Shown here in pieces: positions 8,818 through 18,990 of a stretch of DNA of 64,000 nucleotides; the first letter of the stretch is position 1; each line of letters begins with the position of its first letter. Below the pieces are notes generated by a model. It did not search any database and was not told the origin of the DNA. It saw only the letters and a list, made by a program, of their open reading frames with translations. The DNA comes from Thermoplasmata archaeon (GTDB taxonomy: Archaea; Thermoplasmatota; Thermoplasmata; Lutacidiplasmatales; UBA184): the NCBI GenBank assembly GCA_022750335.1, contig JAKIVX010000001.1, forward strand, positions 5,350-69,349, in the 5' to 3' direction. A program made the translations under genes and the position numbers.

Positions 8818-10410
8818 CTACTCCCGGACCGGAATGGTCGGGATGGGGAGGCGGTCGGGCACGGAGTTCGGGTCGACCATCGCCCGCGCGGGCCGCTGGG
8901 CCGGACTCCACAGGCCGTTGATCCGTGCGAGGGTCTCGAGGAAGGCGATGAAGCCACGGAACCCGGCTCGGTACAGTCGGGTGTTCGAGCCTTCCCAGTC
9001 GAAGAAGTCGTTCAGCATCGCCTTCGACTGGCGGACGCCATGGGTGAGCGCGCGCTTGAGGAGCTCTTCCTGCAACGGAGAGAGGCGGTCCCGCCGGAAC
9101 CAGTCCCGCGACTTGAGGTGGCCCAGCGGGACGAAGAACATCGGGACGAGGAGACCCTTGAAGTCCCAAAGGTCGTCGATGAGGTCGATCGTTTTGGCGA
9201 CATCGTCCTCCGTCTCTTGGGGAAGCCCGACGATGAACGTGCACGCGGGGTACAGCTTGTTGTCGTTCATCAGGCCCGCGGCCTGAACGACGAGCTCGGG
9301 CCACTGGGAGGCCTTGAACGGGGCGACCTTGCCGGGCATCGCGGCGGTGATCATACGCGGGGATCCGGTCTCGACGCCGACCTCGACTCCCCACCAGTCC
9401 TGCTTGTCGTCGAGGAGCACTTCGGCGCATTTCTGGAGGAGCTTCGGCTTGGTCATCAGGCTCGCGATGGCGACGTGGCTCCAGCCGACCTGTTCGTAGT
9501 AGCGTTTGGCCAGTTTGAGGAGGGGGATGAGCTTCTCCTCGTGCGGCATCACGTTCGGGCTGCCGTAGAAGTAGACATCGTCGGAGTGCAGCAGGCCCTT
9601 GCGGAAACCGACCGCCGCATTGACCTTCAGTTCCTCCTCGATCTTATCGAGCGGGTACCAGCGGGTCGGGCGGGTGGTGACCGAGCAGAACGAACATCCG
9701 CGGCAGCAGCCGCGGCCGATCTCGATGAGGCCGTTGACGCTCGCGAACTTGATCGAGGAGATCTGCTCCACCTTGGGCGCTTCCTTGGCGCCGAGGACCA
9801 CGTGGGGGGGCAGGAACTCGTTGCGGAGCGCTTTGCCGACGATGTCCCGAACAAAGATGTCGCTCTCGCCTTCGACCACGGTGTCGATCCCGCCGATGGA
9901 ATCGAGAAACTCCTGGATGAACGGGAGCTTCATCCGTGTCGCCGGAGAGAGCTGCCAGGCGCACGGGCCCCCGGCGATGATCTTCATCCCCTGTTTGCGA
10001 GCCTCGATGACGGCCGGCTGACTGAGCATCCGCTTGAAATTCACCGAGTTGAGGGGTTCCTTCTTCATCACCCCGCCGAACGTCGAGCTCGGAGGGTTGA
10101 GCCCGAAGTAGTCGTGCCCGGAAATGAGCAGCACTTTCGCCTTTCCCGGCATGTACTTGTCGAGATGGCTCGGATGGACGATACGCGCGTCGAACCCGCC
10201 GTCCATCAGGGAGGCTTCGATCTTCCGCATCCCGTAGGGCGCCTCGCGGGGGTAGCCGTTCTCGTCCACGGGCATCGTGGGGAAGAACATGCGCTGATAG
10301 ACCCGTTCGGGGAGGATGTAGGCGGGAGTCGTGGTGCCGAACCCCAGGAACTCCTTCCCGTGGTGGTTGCTCATCAGCGTCCAATCGCAGGTGATGACGA
10401 CCTCGGGCAT
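8818..10410 (-). CDS. Radical SAM protein (B12-binding-like N-terminus)
   Basis: RGCCRGCSFCSVTTRP (CxxxCxxC), N-terminal GHDYFGLNPPSS region. ORF-track start 10818 trimmed to MPEVVITCDWTL. Confidence 0.88.
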   Translation of the reverse strand: MPEVVITCDWTLMSNHHGKEFLGFGTTTPAYILPERVYQRMFFPTMPVDENGYPREAPYGMRKIEASLMDGGFDARIVHPSHLDKYMPGKAKVLLISGHDYFGLNPPSSTFGGVMKKEPLNSVNFKRMLSQPAVIEARKQGMKIIAGGPCAWQLSPATRMKLPFIQEFLDSIGGIDTVVEGESDIFVRDIVGKALRNEFLPPHVVLGAKEAPKVEQISSIKFASVNGLIEIGRGCCRGCSFCSVTTRPTRWYPLDKIEEELKVNAAVGFRKGLLHSDDVYFYGSPNVMPHEEKLIPLLKLAKRYYEQVGWSHVAIASLMTKPKLLQKCAEVLLDDKQDWWGVEVGVETGSPRMITAAMPGKVAPFKASQWPELVVQAAGLMNDNKLYPACTFIVGLPQETEDDVAKTIDLIDDLWDFKGLLVPMFFVPLGHLKSRDWFRRDRLSPLQEELLKRALTHGVRQSKAMLNDFFDWEGSNTRLYRAGFRGFIAFLETLARINGLWSPAQRPARAMVDPNSVPDRLPIPTIPVRE

Positions 10411-10586
10411 TGTTCGGTTCCTCCGTACACCGCCGAGAGTTGAACCCCGGGCTTGCGCGGTTCTCGCGAGAACGAAGCTCTGGTTCTTAAGGCCTGCGAA
10501 GCTCGACTCGCTACGGCCCTGTTCGCCGGTACCTCCCGAGGCCCTTCCGGGCATCGGAATGAGGGCCGACAGCGCCGGCCGCGCCG

Positions 10587-10844
10587 TCAAAAGTCCGGGT
10601 CGTCGTCGTCCCGGGAGAGCACCCCGTCCATGCTGTCGCCCGCATCGTCCGCGCTCTCGTCGTGTTCGTCCGGCTCCCGGAAGGCTGGATCCCGCTGGAG
10701 GAGGTGGACCCGGACGCAGTCCCGGTGAGCCGGGCTTCCGTTCCAGGAGCTCGCCTCCGCGGGGTTTCCAAGGGGTTCCTTGCAGAGGGTGCAGATCTCC
10801 GGAGGAGGGCTGATCCACGCAATCCGTCGGGGCGGTGCCGACAT
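10587..10844 (-). CDS. Small putative zinc-binding protein
   Basis: 85 aa, CTLCKEPL...HRDC putative zinc ligands; acidic C-terminus. Confidence 0.5.
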   Translation of the reverse strand: MSAPPRRIAWISPPPEICTLCKEPLGNPAEASSWNGSPAHRDCVRVHLLQRDPAFREPDEHDESADDAGDSMDGVLSRDDDDPDF

Positions 10845-10954
10845 GACGACCGTCCGGTGGAAGGGGAGTCCACCTCCTTTAGGTTTCGGCCGTCCCCTAG
10901 AGCCGGACGCCCCCGGAAGCCGTCTAGTAGGAAGGTCGGGTCGGCTCCCCCGCC

Positions 10955-11533
10955 GTGAACGTGCTCGTCGAGATCCGGAAGCGCCGACTCGCCCTCGGGG
11001 TGTCGCTCGGGGAACTCGCTCGGGCCGTCGGCCGGAGCGACGCAACGCTCTCCCGGATCGAACGCGGGAAGATCCGCCCTTCGTACGATCTCGTCCAGAA
11101 GATTCTCAAGTATCTCGAAGAACAGGAAGGGCTCGCTACTCCGCGCCTCACCGTGAAGGACATCATGAACCGGGCCGTGGTCACGGTGGACTCGTCAGCG
11201 ACCCTCCACGTCGCCGCCCAACGAATGGAAAGCGGGGCGTTCTCGCAACTGCCCGTGGTCGGAGAGGGACGGGTCGTGGGCTCCCTCTCGGAAGGGGCCC
11301 TGCTCCGCGCGCTCAGCCACCCCCGAGCCCAGCGGATCCGGGTGAGAGAAATCCTAGAACCGGCCTACCCGATCGTCGAGGAGGGATTCCCGGCCGAGCT
11401 CCTTCCGAGCTTGTTCGCTCACTACCCCGCCGTGCTCGTCACGCGACGCGGGGACCTGAAGGGGATCGTCACCAAGGCGGACCTCATCCGCGGGTTGCAC
11501 GGCACGACCCTGCGACGCACGGCGCCGGCCTAG
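10955..11533 (+). CDS. XRE-type HTH plus tandem CBS domain regulator
   Basis: RKRRLALGVSLGELARAVGRSDATLSRIERGKIRPSYDLVQKI then two CBS repeats. Confidence 0.88.
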   Translation: MNVLVEIRKRRLALGVSLGELARAVGRSDATLSRIERGKIRPSYDLVQKILKYLEEQEGLATPRLTVKDIMNRAVVTVDSSATLHVAAQRMESGAFSQLPVVGEGRVVGSLSEGALLRALSHPRAQRIRVREILEPAYPIVEEGFPAELLPSLFAHYPAVLVTRRGDLKGIVTKADLIRGLHGTTLRRTAPA

Positions 11534-12486
11534 GCTTTCCGATTGGAGATCCGGGCCGCGCCCAGGACCGCCTCCACGGCGCAAGCCACCGCCAGGGATC
11601 CGAGCCGATCGGCCGTCGCGCCCATGCGCTCTTCTGAGGGCGGTGCGCCGCCGGAACCGGTCGAGGCGACGAACAGGAGATCACCGTCGGTCGCGCTCTG
11701 GAACGGTACGACCGCGCCCCCCAATCCGGCGTGTGCGATGATGGCGATCCGCTGCATTGCCGGTCGGTCAAGTGCCCAATCGGTCACGATCAAAGTCAAC
11801 GTCGTCCCGAGCCCCGGTCGCGAGGAGGATCGAGGACGGCCCGGGGGCACGATCCGACCCCCGGCTCCTCGTGCCCCCGCGATCCACCGACCGTTCGCGG
11901 GATCTCGAACGGCCCCGACCGCATTGAGCGCGACGAGGGCTCCGAGGTGGCCGCGTCGACCCAACGAGCGGCCCGCCCAACCGATCCCGCCTTGCATCGC
12001 CGCATCCCGTCCGTGATATTTCCCGACGAGCGCGCCGGCTCCTGCGCCGACCTTCCCGGTGTGGAGCACCCCGGGCGCGGCGCTCCGGGCGGCCTCGTAG
12101 CCGAGGGAGCGATAATCGGGGATTCGCGTGTTCCCGGGCGGAAGGTCGAAGAGGGCCGCACCGGAAACGGGCGCGATGCGATGCGGGTTGCGAAACACGG
12201 ATCTTCCGCCCCCGGTTTCGAGGATGCGATCCCGAATCCCCGCGGCCGCGTCGAGGCCGAAGAGACTTCCCCCGCTGAAGAAGATGGCCCACCGACGGCC
12301 GAACGTCGAGTCGAGCGAGAGCGAGGCGAGGTCGTACGTTGCGCTGGCGCCGCCGCGAACGTCGACGACGACCGGGGCCCCGCCGTCGAAGAGAACGGCC
12401 GTGACCCCTGTCGACCTCGTAGGGTCCTCCGCGTGGCCGATGCGAACTCCCTGGACGCCCACGGTCGCCCGGCCGCGCCGAACCAT
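11530..12486 (-). CDS. P1-family (DmpA/L-aminopeptidase-like) peptidase
   Basis: GVRIGHAEDPTRSTGVTAVLF...RGGASATYD; ALVALNAVGAV nucleophile-region pattern. Confidence 0.85.
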   Translation of the reverse strand: MVRRGRATVGVQGVRIGHAEDPTRSTGVTAVLFDGGAPVVVDVRGGASATYDLASLSLDSTFGRRWAIFFSGGSLFGLDAAAGIRDRILETGGGRSVFRNPHRIAPVSGAALFDLPPGNTRIPDYRSLGYEAARSAAPGVLHTGKVGAGAGALVGKYHGRDAAMQGGIGWAGRSLGRRGHLGALVALNAVGAVRDPANGRWIAGARGAGGRIVPPGRPRSSSRPGLGTTLTLIVTDWALDRPAMQRIAIIAHAGLGGAVVPFQSATDGDLLFVASTGSGGAPPSEERMGATADRLGSLAVACAVEAVLGAARISNRKA

Positions 12487-12530
12487 GTCGGGGGGACCCT
12501 CGCGCGCGAATTACACCTTGGGGTCGCTCC

Positions 12531-13181
12531 ATGAGCCTAGGAGTAGCGTTTTCCCCCGGTCCGTCTCCCGCCCGACGCATGAGCTCCGCCGCGGCGAAGG
12601 TAGCGGTCGAACCGGATCCCCCGTCGGCGTTCCGTATGGCGCGCGACCTGCCCATTGGCCGGCACCCGATCCTCGCAGCGTTTCCCGGTCTCGACAAGCT
12701 TCCGCCCGGCCGGACCATTCATCCGGATGCCAAAGTCCGACGCCGACTGTTTGCGGACACCTGCATCGAACTCGTGGACGCGGACATGTGGATGTACGTC
12801 GCCCCGTGGGAAGTTCCGGCGATCGCGCGCGGCCGATGGCGACCGGTCGTGACGCCGGGTCAGGACTGCATCGTGGTGGGCGAGAGTCACTTCCGAACCA
12901 GTGAGCCGCTCATCGTCTACATGGACATCTACCACGAACTCTGCCACATCCTCCAGCGCCGCGACGGGGCCAACCTGTTCGAGCCCGGCGTGAGCTACGT
13001 GGAGCGGCCGACCGAGGTCGAGGCGTACCGCTTCGTCGTCATCGAGGGGCGTCGTCTCGGCGTCTCGGACGAGTTTCTCCGGGAGTACCTGCGGGTCGAA
13101 TGGATCACCGCCCGAGAGCACCGGCTGCTGCTGACGACGCTCGACGTGCCGCTGCCCCCCGCGGCCTCCAAGAAGCGGTAA
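12531..13181 (+). CDS. Uncharacterised zinc metallopeptidase-like protein (HExxH)
   Basis: YHELCHILQ followed by PTEVEAYRFVV. Confidence 0.65.
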   Translation: MSLGVAFSPGPSPARRMSSAAAKVAVEPDPPSAFRMARDLPIGRHPILAAFPGLDKLPPGRTIHPDAKVRRRLFADTCIELVDADMWMYVAPWEVPAIARGRWRPVVTPGQDCIVVGESHFRTSEPLIVYMDIYHELCHILQRRDGANLFEPGVSYVERPTEVEAYRFVVIEGRRLGVSDEFLREYLRVEWITAREHRLLLTTLDVPLPPAASKKR

Positions 13182-13265
13182 CCTTCCCCGAACACCGCCC
13201 TTGCCGGCGGAACTCACACTTTATCTCGCGGTTCCCGGAATTCCACGCCCGTCCGGGAGGAGCGC

Positions 13266-14675
13266 GTGTCGTTCGACGTCAAGGCGCGTACGAACGTCCG
13301 CCCGTCGTCGAGCGATCTCTGGTTCCTCGCCTACCTCCCCCTCGCGATCTCCGATGGCATCGCAACCCCGCTCATTCCATTACTGGCCCTCCAACATTTC
13401 GGGGCCTCCGCGTTCGCCGTGACGATCATCATCGCAGCGAGCGCGATGAGCCAGGTACCGTTCACCATCCTGTGGGGAAACCTCTCCGACCGAGTCGCGC
13501 ATCGAAAGTTCTTCTTGGTCGGATCCTTCGTCGCGACCGGCCTCGCCATCATCGCGATCGCGCTCGCCCACGACCTCCTGACCTACTTCTGGCTCAACAT
13601 CGTCGAAGGACTCGCGTCTGCGGCCAGCGCGCCCATCGGGACGATGCTTCTGCTCGAGACGCGCCATAAACGCTGGTGGCCGCAGGACATCGGCCTGTTC
13701 GGCCTCATCTCCGGTCTTGGGACGACGGTCGGACTCGCTCTCGGTTTCGTGTGGCTATTCGTCGTGGGTGTCTCGTCGCCCGCCGTGCAGGTGATGACGG
13801 GGCTGCTCATCCTTTCCGGAGTCCTCGCCCTCCTCTCGGCGATCGTGGCGTGGGCCTGGATCGAGGAACCGGCGTCCCGGATCGACCGCGGTACCGTATC
13901 GGACCTCGTGCACCTGCACCGGGGGGTCGTCGAACGGATCCGACAGGTCCGACTGCGCGTGGTGGGCATCATCGACCTCACGCGGTCGTCCTCCGAACGA
14001 TTACCGGGGCGGGAGTATCTCTTCCTCGTGGCCCTCGGGGTCATGAGCGTCGGATTCGACATTTTCTACGGGCCATTCCCGGTCTTCCTCTGGCAAGGCG
14101 CCCATTTCTCCGACGCCGGGGTGTTCATCGTCTATCTCGGCTCGGCGGCGGCTTCGACGGCCCTCTTCTTCCACTCGGGCAAGGCCGTGGACAACCATTC
14201 ACCGAAATCGGTCTTCCTCGGGTCGCTCGGGGCCCGGATCCTGCTCCTGCTCCTATTCCTGTGGGGGCCGCTGTACGTTCTGTTCGGCCTCGGAACGCCC
14301 GCCCTGCTCGGGTGGTTGACGTTGTTGAATGCCCTGCTTGGGGTGACCTGGGCGTTCATCAGCACGGCGAGCACGCTCTTCCTCGTCCGGCTCGTCGGCC
14401 GGTCCGCGCGAGGCCGGGCGCTCGGTCTGTACAACGCGTTTGCCGGAGCCGGCGGACTGGCCGGCGTGCTGCTCGGTGGGTACCTCTATGCGACGTACGG
14501 GGTTCATGTCGCGTACTCGATCGCCGCCGTCACCGTCCTCGTCGGAGCGGCGATGCTCCTCCCGATCCCGTACCACATGTTCCGGATCCCGCACCCGCGG
14601 AATCGTCGGATCCGGCGGGCCTCCGGAACACGGGCCGCGAGCCCGGCTCGATTCGGACGCCTGCGGCGTCGCTAG
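13266..14675 (+). CDS. MFS transporter
   Basis: Multi-TM sequence with ILWGNLSDRVAHRKF loop. Confidence 0.88.
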   Translation: MSFDVKARTNVRPSSSDLWFLAYLPLAISDGIATPLIPLLALQHFGASAFAVTIIIAASAMSQVPFTILWGNLSDRVAHRKFFLVGSFVATGLAIIAIALAHDLLTYFWLNIVEGLASAASAPIGTMLLLETRHKRWWPQDIGLFGLISGLGTTVGLALGFVWLFVVGVSSPAVQVMTGLLILSGVLALLSAIVAWAWIEEPASRIDRGTVSDLVHLHRGVVERIRQVRLRVVGIIDLTRSSSERLPGREYLFLVALGVMSVGFDIFYGPFPVFLWQGAHFSDAGVFIVYLGSAAASTALFFHSGKAVDNHSPKSVFLGSLGARILLLLLFLWGPLYVLFGLGTPALLGWLTLLNALLGVTWAFISTASTLFLVRLVGRSARGRALGLYNAFAGAGGLAGVLLGGYLYATYGVHVAYSIAAVTVLVGAAMLLPIPYHMFRIPHPRNRRIRRASGTRAASPARFGRLRRR

Positions 14676-15334
14676 CGCCGGAGCGGGGGCGGACCGTCGT
14701 CCGGACGGAGGCCCCGCGCCCGATACCGGGCCCGACACGCCGCGCGCGAGGGAAGGATCATCAAGCCTTCGTCCGGTCGTCCGATCGCGAGGAAATCGCC
14801 CGCGAGGAAGGCCCGTCCCACCACCGCACAGGTCACCCCGTCCAGTTCGTCGTGAGAAAGGTCCGAGCGTCGCAGGTCCCCCGTGATCCCGAGACGGAGC
14901 AACCCCCGACGCAAGGGTTCGGTACCAGCTTGCTTGCGGGGGATCCCGAGGAGGTCCTGTGCCGCGCCGGGGTAACTCTCGATCGTCCGCATTCCCTCGG
15001 CTTCGAGCGCCTGCCGCAACCACAACCCGCGGGTGGTGAGCATCCGCATCGGCCCCAGCGTGATCGGAAAGAAGCGGATCCCGAGCCGGAGCAGCTCCCG
15101 GTCCGCGGCGCGCAGGTGAGGACCGGAACGATCCTCGATGGTACGCCGGCCGAGGGGGATGGAGAGGGGTGCGTCGATACTGACCACATCGGGGCGGGCC
15201 TCGCGCGTCGCCCGGAGGATCTCCTCGTCGGAGTGCAACGTCGCGACCTTCGCGGCGGGGCCCGACCCCAAGAAGCAGAATCCGGTCGACCGATGCGGGC
15301 TTCCGGCGAGGTCGAGGCCCACCACTCGTCCCAT
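14672..15334 (-). CDS. DUF429-like protein
   Basis: N-terminal VVGLDLAGSPHRSTGF and VVSIDAPLSIP motifs. Confidence 0.75.
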   Translation of the reverse strand: MGRVVGLDLAGSPHRSTGFCFLGSGPAAKVATLHSDEEILRATREARPDVVSIDAPLSIPLGRRTIEDRSGPHLRAADRELLRLGIRFFPITLGPMRMLTTRGLWLRQALEAEGMRTIESYPGAAQDLLGIPRKQAGTEPLRRGLLRLGITGDLRRSDLSHDELDGVTCAVVGRAFLAGDFLAIGRPDEGLMILPSRAACRARYRARGLRPDDGPPPLRR

Positions 15335-15374
15335 GGGGGAGCGAACGCACCGCTCGGATAACCCCGGCCCGGGG

Positions 15375-15851
15375 CTATCCGAACATCTCCCATGTCAGCG
15401 TTCGGATCACGTATCCGATCGCGAGGTTGGCGAAGATGATCTCGAGCTCAGGCGGATACTCCTTCAGGGTGCACGACCGGAATCCCAATTGTCCGATCCC
15501 GACGGGAGAGTCGTCCCGCAGGATCGTGAACCGCCCGGTGAGGCGTTCGTTGATCGTGAACTGGACCCCTCCGTAGTTGAGGCCGAGCGGACCGAACGCG
15601 GTCGATGTGGTCTTGACCAAGTTGCCTCCGAGCTGAATGCGGATCTCGTCGTTCTTGGCATGGTAACTGACGGTCGAGTGGACGACCCCGGGGTCGCTGC
15701 CGCGATAGGTGAGGTATTCCGTCGAGAACAGCGCCGCGATTCGACGTCCGATCCCGGCGTCGTCGGCGCCCGCGGGTCGCGCGGTCCACTCTTCGTTCCC
15801 GACCCGCAATTCGATGACGTTCTTCAGCACCCGTGCCGTCGCCTCGATCAT
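15375..15851 (-). CDS. Conserved hypothetical protein
   Basis: 158-aa ORF of plausible composition; no family recognised. Confidence 0.5.
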   Translation of the reverse strand: MIEATARVLKNVIELRVGNEEWTARPAGADDAGIGRRIAALFSTEYLTYRGSDPGVVHSTVSYHAKNDEIRIQLGGNLVKTTSTAFGPLGLNYGGVQFTINERLTGRFTILRDDSPVGIGQLGFRSCTLKEYPPELEIIFANLAIGYVIRTLTWEMFG

Positions 15852-15911
15852 CCGCCGCTACGGAGAGGGACGGGTCCGCCATCTAATAATGACCCCCCGA
15901 CTCCCTCCGAT

Positions 15912-17216
15912 GTGCCGGAGGCCCGGGTGCCGCCTCTCGCCGAGCGCTCGATCGGACTCGAGTTCTACGGGAGCGCGGCGCCGGGGGTGCCGGGCCGGTT
16001 GAAATCATCGAGCGAGGCGTTCCGGGTCACCGAGATCTCGTCGTATCCGATGCCCGACCCCGAAGGGATGTATGCGATCCTTCGCGTGGTAAGCCGCGAC
16101 TGGGAGCAGCACGAGCTCGCGGCGGCGATCGCCCGTCGGCTTGGGTTGGCCCCGAACGCCGTTCAGTGGGCCGGGACGAAGGATCGACGCGCCATTGCCG
16201 AACGGCTCTTGTCCTATCGGGGACCGCTCCCCGACCGAGAACTTTCGCTACCTCGCGTCGAGGTGATCGAAGCGTACCGGGCGCGCGACGGCCTGGTGCT
16301 GGGCCACCACTATGGGAACGCGTTCGACCTCCGCGTCGACGCACTCGGGGTCCCGCCGAACGAGGCCCTTCCGGCCTTCCGGACGGTGGAAGCCGAGTTG
16401 CGCGCCCTCGGCGGATTCCCGAACTTCTTCGGTCCGCAACGATTCGGCGAGGTTCGACCGATCACCCACGAAGTGGGACGCTGGGTCGTCCGTGGCGACC
16501 TCGGCCGGGCGGTCGACGCCTACCTCATCGACCTTCCACCGGGAGGGCGACCCGGAACGGGCGATGCGGCGCGCGGCGCGTACGGCCAGCACCGCGACGC
16601 GGCCCGGGCCCTCCGAGAGTTCCCCTCCGAGTACCGATTCGAGCTCTCCCTGCTCGAGCATTTGGCCCGCGGGCACACACCCCAGCGAGCGTTCCGCGCC
16701 CTTTCCCGGGATCTCCGATTGCTTTTCGTGCACGCCTTCCAATCCTACCTCTTCAACCGGTGGTTGAGCGAGCGGGCCAAAGCGAACCTCCCGTTGGGGG
16801 CCCCGGTCGAGGGTGATGAGATCCTGCGCCTCGGCCGGGACGGGGCGGTTCGGAGCCAGGAGGGGATTCCCGTCGCGGCAGACAATCTGTTCGAGTGCAC
16901 GGAGCTGGTCGCGCGGGGCCGGGCGCTCGTCGCCGGGCCCCTGGTCGGCTTCGAGACGCCCGACGTTCCGGGGCCGGCCGGGGAATTGCTCAACCGGCTG
17001 CTGGCGATCGAGGGTGTGGACCGAACGATGTTCCGCCTTCCTTCGACACCGGAGATCGCGAGCCGCGGAGCCGCCCGGCCGATTCTCCTCCCGGTCCCCC
17101 CGCTCGGCCTTTCGACCGAGGGAGGGGATCGGGTCCGATTCCAATTCGCCCTGCCGAAAGGGGCGTACGCGACCGTCCTACTGCGCGAGTTCCTCAAGTC
17201 CGAGGGTCCGTCGTAA
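15912..17216 (+). CDS. truD: tRNA pseudouridine(13) synthase TruD
   Basis: NAVQWAGTKDRRAIAERLLS and FPNFFGPQRFGEVRPITHEVGR are TruD signatures. GTG start inferred; the ORF-track start at 15138 is too far upstream. Confidence 0.93.
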   Translation: MPEARVPPLAERSIGLEFYGSAAPGVPGRLKSSSEAFRVTEISSYPMPDPEGMYAILRVVSRDWEQHELAAAIARRLGLAPNAVQWAGTKDRRAIAERLLSYRGPLPDRELSLPRVEVIEAYRARDGLVLGHHYGNAFDLRVDALGVPPNEALPAFRTVEAELRALGGFPNFFGPQRFGEVRPITHEVGRWVVRGDLGRAVDAYLIDLPPGGRPGTGDAARGAYGQHRDAARALREFPSEYRFELSLLEHLARGHTPQRAFRALSRDLRLLFVHAFQSYLFNRWLSERAKANLPLGAPVEGDEILRLGRDGAVRSQEGIPVAADNLFECTELVARGRALVAGPLVGFETPDVPGPAGELLNRLLAIEGVDRTMFRLPSTPEIASRGAARPILLPVPPLGLSTEGGDRVRFQFALPKGAYATVLLREFLKSEGPS

Positions 17217-17357
17217 TCGTCGACGATTCCGCACAGTAATCCTCGTCCCGAGTTCTCCCACGCCCTCCAAACCGACCCGATCTGTCGTGTCGTGACCGGT
17301 CCAAACGAGCCTACTAATACCGGGCGCCCGCGTCGGGCCGCCGGAGTCTTTCACCGG

Positions 17358-18278
17358 ATGGCCGCACAATCGCCGCGTCCGTTCCTCATCCCTCCTCAAA
17401 GCCCCTCGGGCCGGCCCCCGCCGCCCGACATGACCGGGGTCCCCGCACGGGTTCCCACGGGCGTTCCGGACTTCGATTACCTCACCGGCGGAGTGCCCAC
17501 CGGTTCCGTCGTTCTGTTGTGGGGCGAAGCGGGCGCGGGTCACCAAGAGTTCGCCCTCACGTCGGCGGCGCACCTCATGCTGCACTACGATTTCCCCCGC
17601 CTCCACGAGTTCTATCTCGGCAGCGCGAAGGGGCCGTTCGTCTACCCTGAGGGCGTGGTCTACGTCAGTACGAGCCGCTCGAAGGAGCAGGTCCTCGACG
17701 AAGTCCGGGGGTCCTTCGAGGCAACGTACGGAGACGTTCTCGGCCGGCACTTGACCTTCCTCGACCTCTCGCGCGAATACTTCCAGGACACGGTCGTGCC
17801 GTCCGCCTGGGCCGCGGTGCCGAGCCCTTTACTGGGCGCCCGCTCCCCAACGGTCGGTGCGGACCAAGGGCCGCTGCGCGCCCTGGCCGATGGGATCGAC
17901 GCCGCGGCGGGCCGGAGACTCGTCATCATCGATTCCTTGACGGACCTGCTCGTCCGGAGAGGGGTCGAAGCGACGGACCTTCTCACTCTCCTCAAAGGGC
18001 TCCGGCGTCGAGCCAAGGAGTGGAATTCGATCGTCTATCTGATCCTCTCCGAGGGGGTCGCGCCGGCCCCCGTCGAACAGGCCGTGATCGACTCGGTCGA
18101 CGGCGTCCTTCATTTCAGTTGGACGACCAGCCCGAGCCACTCGCATCGGCAGCGAACGATGCTCATCGAGAAGTTCATGCCGGTCCTGTCGAGGGTCCCG
18201 GCCGAATACCACGGACGCTTCGTCATCCGGATCGGCTCCGCGAATGGTCTGGTAACCACCCAGTATGAACGAATCTAG
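17358..18278 (+). CDS. RecA/KaiC-superfamily protein with degenerate Walker A
   Basis: VPTGVPDFDYLTGGVPTGSVVLLWGEAGAGHQEF; Walker B-like RRLVIIDSLTDLL. Start inferred from a TATA-like element near 17313. Confidence 0.75.
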   Translation: MAAQSPRPFLIPPQSPSGRPPPPDMTGVPARVPTGVPDFDYLTGGVPTGSVVLLWGEAGAGHQEFALTSAAHLMLHYDFPRLHEFYLGSAKGPFVYPEGVVYVSTSRSKEQVLDEVRGSFEATYGDVLGRHLTFLDLSREYFQDTVVPSAWAAVPSPLLGARSPTVGADQGPLRALADGIDAAAGRRLVIIDSLTDLLVRRGVEATDLLTLLKGLRRRAKEWNSIVYLILSEGVAPAPVEQAVIDSVDGVLHFSWTTSPSHSHRQRTMLIEKFMPVLSRVPAEYHGRFVIRIGSANGLVTTQYERI

Positions 18279-18990
18279 CGCGCCGCGTCCCAAGGTGTCG
18301 ACCGGCATCGCCGGCCTCGACGAGATGCTGGCCGGCGGTTTCCCCTCGGGCTCCGTGGTCCTGGTCACCGGCCTCCCCGGTACGGGGAAGACGTGCTTCG
18401 GCCTCCAGTTCTTACTGTCCGGCGTGGCCCGGGGGGAAAAGGCGGTCTTTCTCTCCCTGGAGGAGGACGTACCCGAGCTGACCGAGACCGCGCGGCAGTT
18501 CCACTGGCCGGTCGACGAGGCGCTCCGGACCGGCGCTCTCAAGATCGTCCGGATCGACCCGAAGGAGACCAAGCAGAGCCTGCATCGCATCCAGGGGGAG
18601 CTCGGAAAGGAACTCGAGGCGCTCGGGGCGACCCGCATCGTGGTCGACTCGGTCTCGTTGTTGAACATGCTGAGCGACGACGAGCCCGGACGACGAACGA
18701 CCCTCTTTGCGCTCGCCGGAGCTTGCCGCGCCTCCGGGGCGACGACCGTGCTGACGGCCGAGGCCGACCCTCGCCACCCGGAGATCACGCGGGATGGTCT
18801 CTCCGAGTATGTCTCGGATGGCGTGGTCTTGCTGGGCTACCGAACGGGCGGTGACGGACACCGAGTGGGCCTCTCGTTGCGGGTCCTCAAGATGCGACGC
18901 ACCGCCCACGCGCGGACCGTCCAGCCGTACGCGATCGGCCCGAACGGACTCGTGGTCGATTCGAAGGCCGTCGACTTTGGCGGACCGTAG
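18265..18990 (+). CDS. KaiC/RadA-like RecA-superfamily ATPase (canonical Walker A)
   Basis: STGIAGLDEMLAGGFPSGSVVLVTGLPGTGKTCFGLQFL; TRIVVDSVSLL. Overlaps the preceding gene by 14 nt. Confidence 0.88.
   Translation: MNESSAPRPKVSTGIAGLDEMLAGGFPSGSVVLVTGLPGTGKTCFGLQFLLSGVARGEKAVFLSLEEDVPELTETARQFHWPVDEALRTGALKIVRIDPKETKQSLHRIQGELGKELEALGATRIVVDSVSLLNMLSDDEPGRRTTLFALAGACRASGATTVLTAEADPRHPEITRDGLSEYVSDGVVLLGYRTGGDGHRVGLSLRVLKMRRTAHARTVQPYAIGPNGLVVDSKAVDFGGP

Noticed and set aside
13676-15361. 561-aa plus-strand ORF across MFS and DUF429 genes
   Set aside because: Out-of-frame with the MFS gene and antisense to DUF429; composition not protein-like.
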